Below are positions 61,713-64,000 of a stretch of DNA of 64,000 bases, piece after piece (position 1 is the first letter of the stretch; each line of letters starts with the position of its first letter). The stretch covers positions 1-64,000 of the forward strand of contig JBGSSF010000004.1 of assembly GCA_041737175.1 (NCBI GenBank), given 5' to 3'. Position numbers and translations under genes: made by a program. The notes below the pieces were generated by a model. That model ran no database searches and was not told where the DNA came from. It saw nothing but the letters and a program-made list of their open reading frames with translations. The stretch comes from UBA5072 sp041737175 (GTDB taxonomy: Bacteria > Bacteroidota > Bacteroidia > Bacteroidales > UBA10428).

Positions 61713-63548
61713 ATGTATGATATTTTAGAGCTTAATAAGAAGCTACTCCCTGAACTCAAAGAGATTGCCAAGGAATTGGATGTAAAAAAGGCTGATATTC
61801 TCAGGAAGCAAGATCTGATTTATAAGATTCTTGACCAGCAGGCCGTTCGTGCTACCGAGTCCAAAAAGACAGAAGGAAGACCTGAGATGCCCTTTAATCC
61901 CAATCACAAAAGAAGAGGTCGCCGGCCACGGCGCATAGAAGATGACAAACCTGACCTGGCAGGTGAAGCAAAATTTGATTCCATTTCAGATGTTCCGGCC
62001 GAGCCAAAATCAGATATCGTGCCTGAAGTCAGGATTCCGGAATCCCGGCCTGATGATTTTGCATCATCCAATAACAGGGACAGGCAAAAGGGCGGATTTT
62101 TCAAACGGCCATACGACAACAACCGGCCGCATGGCGATTTTAGAAAGAGAAAGGAATTTGTCAGGTACCACGGCGAAAATGCAAAGCCCAGGGAGGACAT
62201 TTTTGAAAAGCCTCCGGTAATCAATGACGAAGACAGACCTTTAAAAAACACTGAATTTGAAGATTTGATAGTTCCTGAAACCGATCTGGAAGAAAATTTG
62301 ATTGCCGGCCTTGAAACAGAGACGGAAAACGTCGCTGTGCCAACGACAGAATCAAAGCCCAGACAGGAACCTCCGCAAAGAATGCCTTTCGAAAGAAAAT
62401 CCAACCAGGATAAACCTACAGAATTCGATGGGATAATTACCTGCCAGGGTGTTCTGGAAATCATGCCCGATGGATATGGTTTTTTAAGATCATCGGACTA
62501 TAATTATCTGAATTCACCGGATGATATCTATGTTTCCCAATCGCAAATCAAGCTTTTCGGCTTAAAAACCGGTGATACCGTTACAGGTACCATCAGACCT
62601 CCCAAAGAGGGTGAAAAATATTTCCCGCTGATCAAAGTTATAGAAATCAACGGACGTAATCCGGAATTTATACGCGATCGCGTTCCCTTTGATTACCTTA
62701 CTCCGCTTTTCCCGAACGAAAAATTCACGTTGGTAAAACCGGGTGAAAAGTCCAATATGTCAGCCCGGGTGGTTGATATGTTTTCTCCTATCGGCAAAGG
62801 TCAACGGGGTTTGATTGTTGCACAGCCGAAAACAGGTAAAACTATTCTTCTGCAGGACATTGCCAATGCAATAGCATCCAATCACCCTGAAGCTTATCTG
62901 ATCATCCTGCTTATTGATGAACGGCCTGAAGAAGTAACTGAAATGGCCCGCAATGTAAAGGGAGAAGTGGTTTCTTCTACGTTTGACGAGCCTGCGGAAA
63001 GACACGTGCGTGTTGCCAATATTGTGATTGAGAAAGCCAAAAGATTGGTTGAATGCGGACATGATGTGGTGATCCTGCTTGATTCCATTACGCGCCTTGC
63101 CAGGGCATTCAATACCATCGCCCCTGCTTCGGGTAAGGTTCTTTCCGGTGGTGTTGATTCCAATGCATTGCAGAAACCTAAACGCTTTTTTGGTGCTGCC
63201 CGCAATATCGAAAATGGCGGATCCCTCACCATTATTGCCACAGCGCTTACCGATACCGGATCGAAAATGGACGATGTGATTTTTGAGGAATTCAAGGGTA
63301 CCGGTAATATGGAGCTGCAGCTTGACCGCAAACTTTCCAACCGCAGGATATATCCTTCCATCGATATTACCGCATCAAGCACACGTCGCGAAGATCTGCT
63401 GCTTGATAAGAACTTCCTGAATAAAATATGGGTGCTCAGGAAATACCTCACCGACATGAATTCAATAGAAGCCATGGAGTTTCTGCGTGAACGGCTGGCC
63501 AAGACCGATTCCAATGAAGAATTCCTGATTTCGATGAATGGGGAATAG
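61713..63548 (+). CDS. rho: Transcription termination factor Rho
   Basis: A 611-residue Rho with the long N-terminal insert typical of Bacteroidetes. Residues 1-45 form the Rho N domain (LELNKKLLPELKEIAKELDVKKADILRKQDLIYKILDQ); residues 60-240 are charged and arginine/proline-rich, likely disordered and RNA-binding; a cold-shock-type domain (about 245-325, GVLEIMPDGYGFLRSSDYNYLNSPDDIYVS) is followed by the ATPase with Walker A AQPKTGKT, ILLIDERPEEVTEM and the Q- and R-loops SRDSITRLARAFN-like block. Functional hexameric helicase expected. Confidence 0.97.
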   Translation: MYDILELNKKLLPELKEIAKELDVKKADILRKQDLIYKILDQQAVRATESKKTEGRPEMPFNPNHKRRGRRPRRIEDDKPDLAGEAKFDSISDVPAEPKSDIVPEVRIPESRPDDFASSNNRDRQKGGFFKRPYDNNRPHGDFRKRKEFVRYHGENAKPREDIFEKPPVINDEDRPLKNTEFEDLIVPETDLEENLIAGLETETENVAVPTTESKPRQEPPQRMPFERKSNQDKPTEFDGIITCQGVLEIMPDGYGFLRSSDYNYLNSPDDIYVSQSQIKLFGLKTGDTVTGTIRPPKEGEKYFPLIKVIEINGRNPEFIRDRVPFDYLTPLFPNEKFTLVKPGEKSNMSARVVDMFSPIGKGQRGLIVAQPKTGKTILLQDIANAIASNHPEAYLIILLIDERPEEVTEMARNVKGEVVSSTFDEPAERHVRVANIVIEKAKRLVECGHDVVILLDSITRLARAFNTIAPASGKVLSGGVDSNALQKPKRFFGAARNIENGGSLTIIATALTDTGSKMDDVIFEEFKGTGNMELQLDRKLSNRRIYPSIDITASSTRREDLLLDKNFLNKIWVLRKYLTDMNSIEAMEFLRERLAKTDSNEEFLISMNGE

Positions 63549-63587
63549 TCTTTGTTTTCATATGTCACTATTGGGAAATATTAGCCA

Positions 63588-63612
63588 TGAGCGTAGTTAT
63601 AAGCTACGCTCA
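63588..63612. terminator. Hairpin after rho
   Basis: TGAGCGTAG (63588-63596) pairs perfectly with CTACGCTCA (63604-63612) around a seven-base loop, 40 bp downstream of the rho stop. No strong T tract follows. It may be a terminator or a recoverable mRNA 3' end. Confidence 0.45.
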
Positions 63613-63739
63613 GCTTGTTTCATAAACTGCGCTTTTGTCTGCAAACCACACTCAGCAGGTACTTTTCATTTCCTATTTAAAATGAAACCAAATAATATCA
63701 CCAGTGTGAAAAGAATAGCAGAATGTAGCTGATTTATTG

Positions 63740-63747
63740 TATTTTTG
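63740..63747 (+). promoter_or_regulatory. Candidate -7 promoter box TATTTTTG of the pyruvate oxidoreductase gene
   Basis: TATTTTTG fits TAnnTTTG, about 50 bp before the ATG at 63798. An upstream -33 element is not obvious. Confidence 0.4.
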
Positions 63748-63797
63748 TCTTTTATTTTAAAATATCCATATAATATACTAATTATAAGCGAGTTAAG

Positions 63798-64000
63798 ATG
63801 AGCACTAAGAAAAATTTTGTAACTTGTGACGGTAACTACGCTGCCGCACATATTGCCTATATGTTCAGTGAAGTTGCAGCTATTTACCCCATTACCCCGT
63901 CTTCAACCATGGCCGAGTATGTTGATGAATGGGCAGCAAACGGAAAGAAGAATATTTTCGGAGAAGAGGTCAGGTTAGTTGAAATGCAATCTGAAGCAGG
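63798..64000 (+). CDS. nifJ: Pyruvate:ferredoxin (flavodoxin) oxidoreductase, N-terminal part (runs off right edge)
   Basis: The ATG at 63798 opens a frame that continues to the window end with 67 complete codons: MSTKKNFVTCDGNYAAAHIA, then YMFSEVAAIYPITPSSTMAEYVDEW and FGEEVRLVEMQSEAG. This is the start of domain I of pyruvate:ferredoxin oxidoreductase, where YPITPSSTMAE is highly conserved near the active site. The enzyme converts pyruvate to acetyl-CoA and CO2 with reduction of ferredoxin in anaerobes. The remainder is outside the window. Confidence 0.9.
   Translation, partial: MSTKKNFVTCDGNYAAAHIAYMFSEVAAIYPITPSSTMAEYVDEWAANGKKNIFGEEVRLVEMQSEA

Noticed and set aside
1..64000. CRISPR array
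   Set aside because: The only regularly spaced repeats are the 20-bp tandem array without spacers and the palindromes described; no cas genes are visible.
1..64000. Intact tRNA genes or rRNA
   Set aside because: No complete tRNA cloverleaf or rRNA segment was found by eye; the segment at 14560-14579 lacks its pairing partners.

Overview
The window reads as a chromosome segment of an anaerobic or facultative member of the Bacteroidota, most likely Bacteroidales-like. Supporting signs are a 287-residue primary sigma factor of the Bacteroidetes type, TAnnTTTG-type -7 promoter boxes, a tmRNA whose tag reads GEANYALAA, a Rho factor with a long charged N-terminal insert, a BT4734/VirE-type primase, and the start of a pyruvate:ferredoxin oxidoreductase gene at the right edge. 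Species cannot be named from the sequence alone.

Left part (1-14.4 kb) is accessory DNA. On the minus strand lie a type IIG-like restriction-modification gene cut by the window edge, an AbiEi/AbiEii type IV toxin-antitoxin pair, and a mobile-element module (helix-turn-helix protein, primase/helicase, unrecognised 392-residue protein) with an origin-like repeat region. Facing it on the plus strand is a run of AT-rich genes, each followed by a 120-130 bp imperfect palindrome: a nuclease-NACHT/STAND fusion, a zinc-ribbon/membrane protein pair, an Lgt homologue and a winged-helix-nuclease protein. The palindromes resemble integron attC sites and no integrase is seen, so this looks like an integron-like cassette array loaded with defence-type genes. 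I consider it the most novel part of the window. Next to it is a possible small RNA with its own promoter and terminator.

Middle (14.6-42.5 kb) is mixed. It holds a four-gene unit of membrane protein, wHTH regulator, TPR lipoprotein and TonB-dependent receptor; a P-type cation ATPase; a HAD phosphatase; a tandem pair of VTT-domain membrane proteins; a cupin-XRE regulator with a 17-bp palindromic motif near an OFA-family transporter; four enzyme genes (CMD-cupin, two alpha/beta hydrolases, a type-B carboxylesterase) divergent from an AraC regulator; then a GNAT acetyltransferase, a DUF4914 protein, a GH16 lipoprotein, a GpgS-like glycosyltransferase, an aldo/keto reductase and an HtrA-like protease. 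Several hairpin-rich or tandem repeats sit between these genes.

Right part (42.7-64 kb) is core metabolism and information processing. zwf-pgl and a class II photolyase form one minus-strand operon; an oxidoreductase, pdxB and gnd form a plus-strand operon; rpe lies further on. Together they cover the oxidative pentose phosphate pathway through ribulose-5-phosphate epimerisation. The tmRNA gene is followed by gene debris (four-helix-bundle and GH31 fragments), then a GH43-like enzyme and a Tat-exported Gfo/Idh/MocA oxidoreductase, and finally rpoD, rho and the beginning of the pyruvate oxidoreductase gene.
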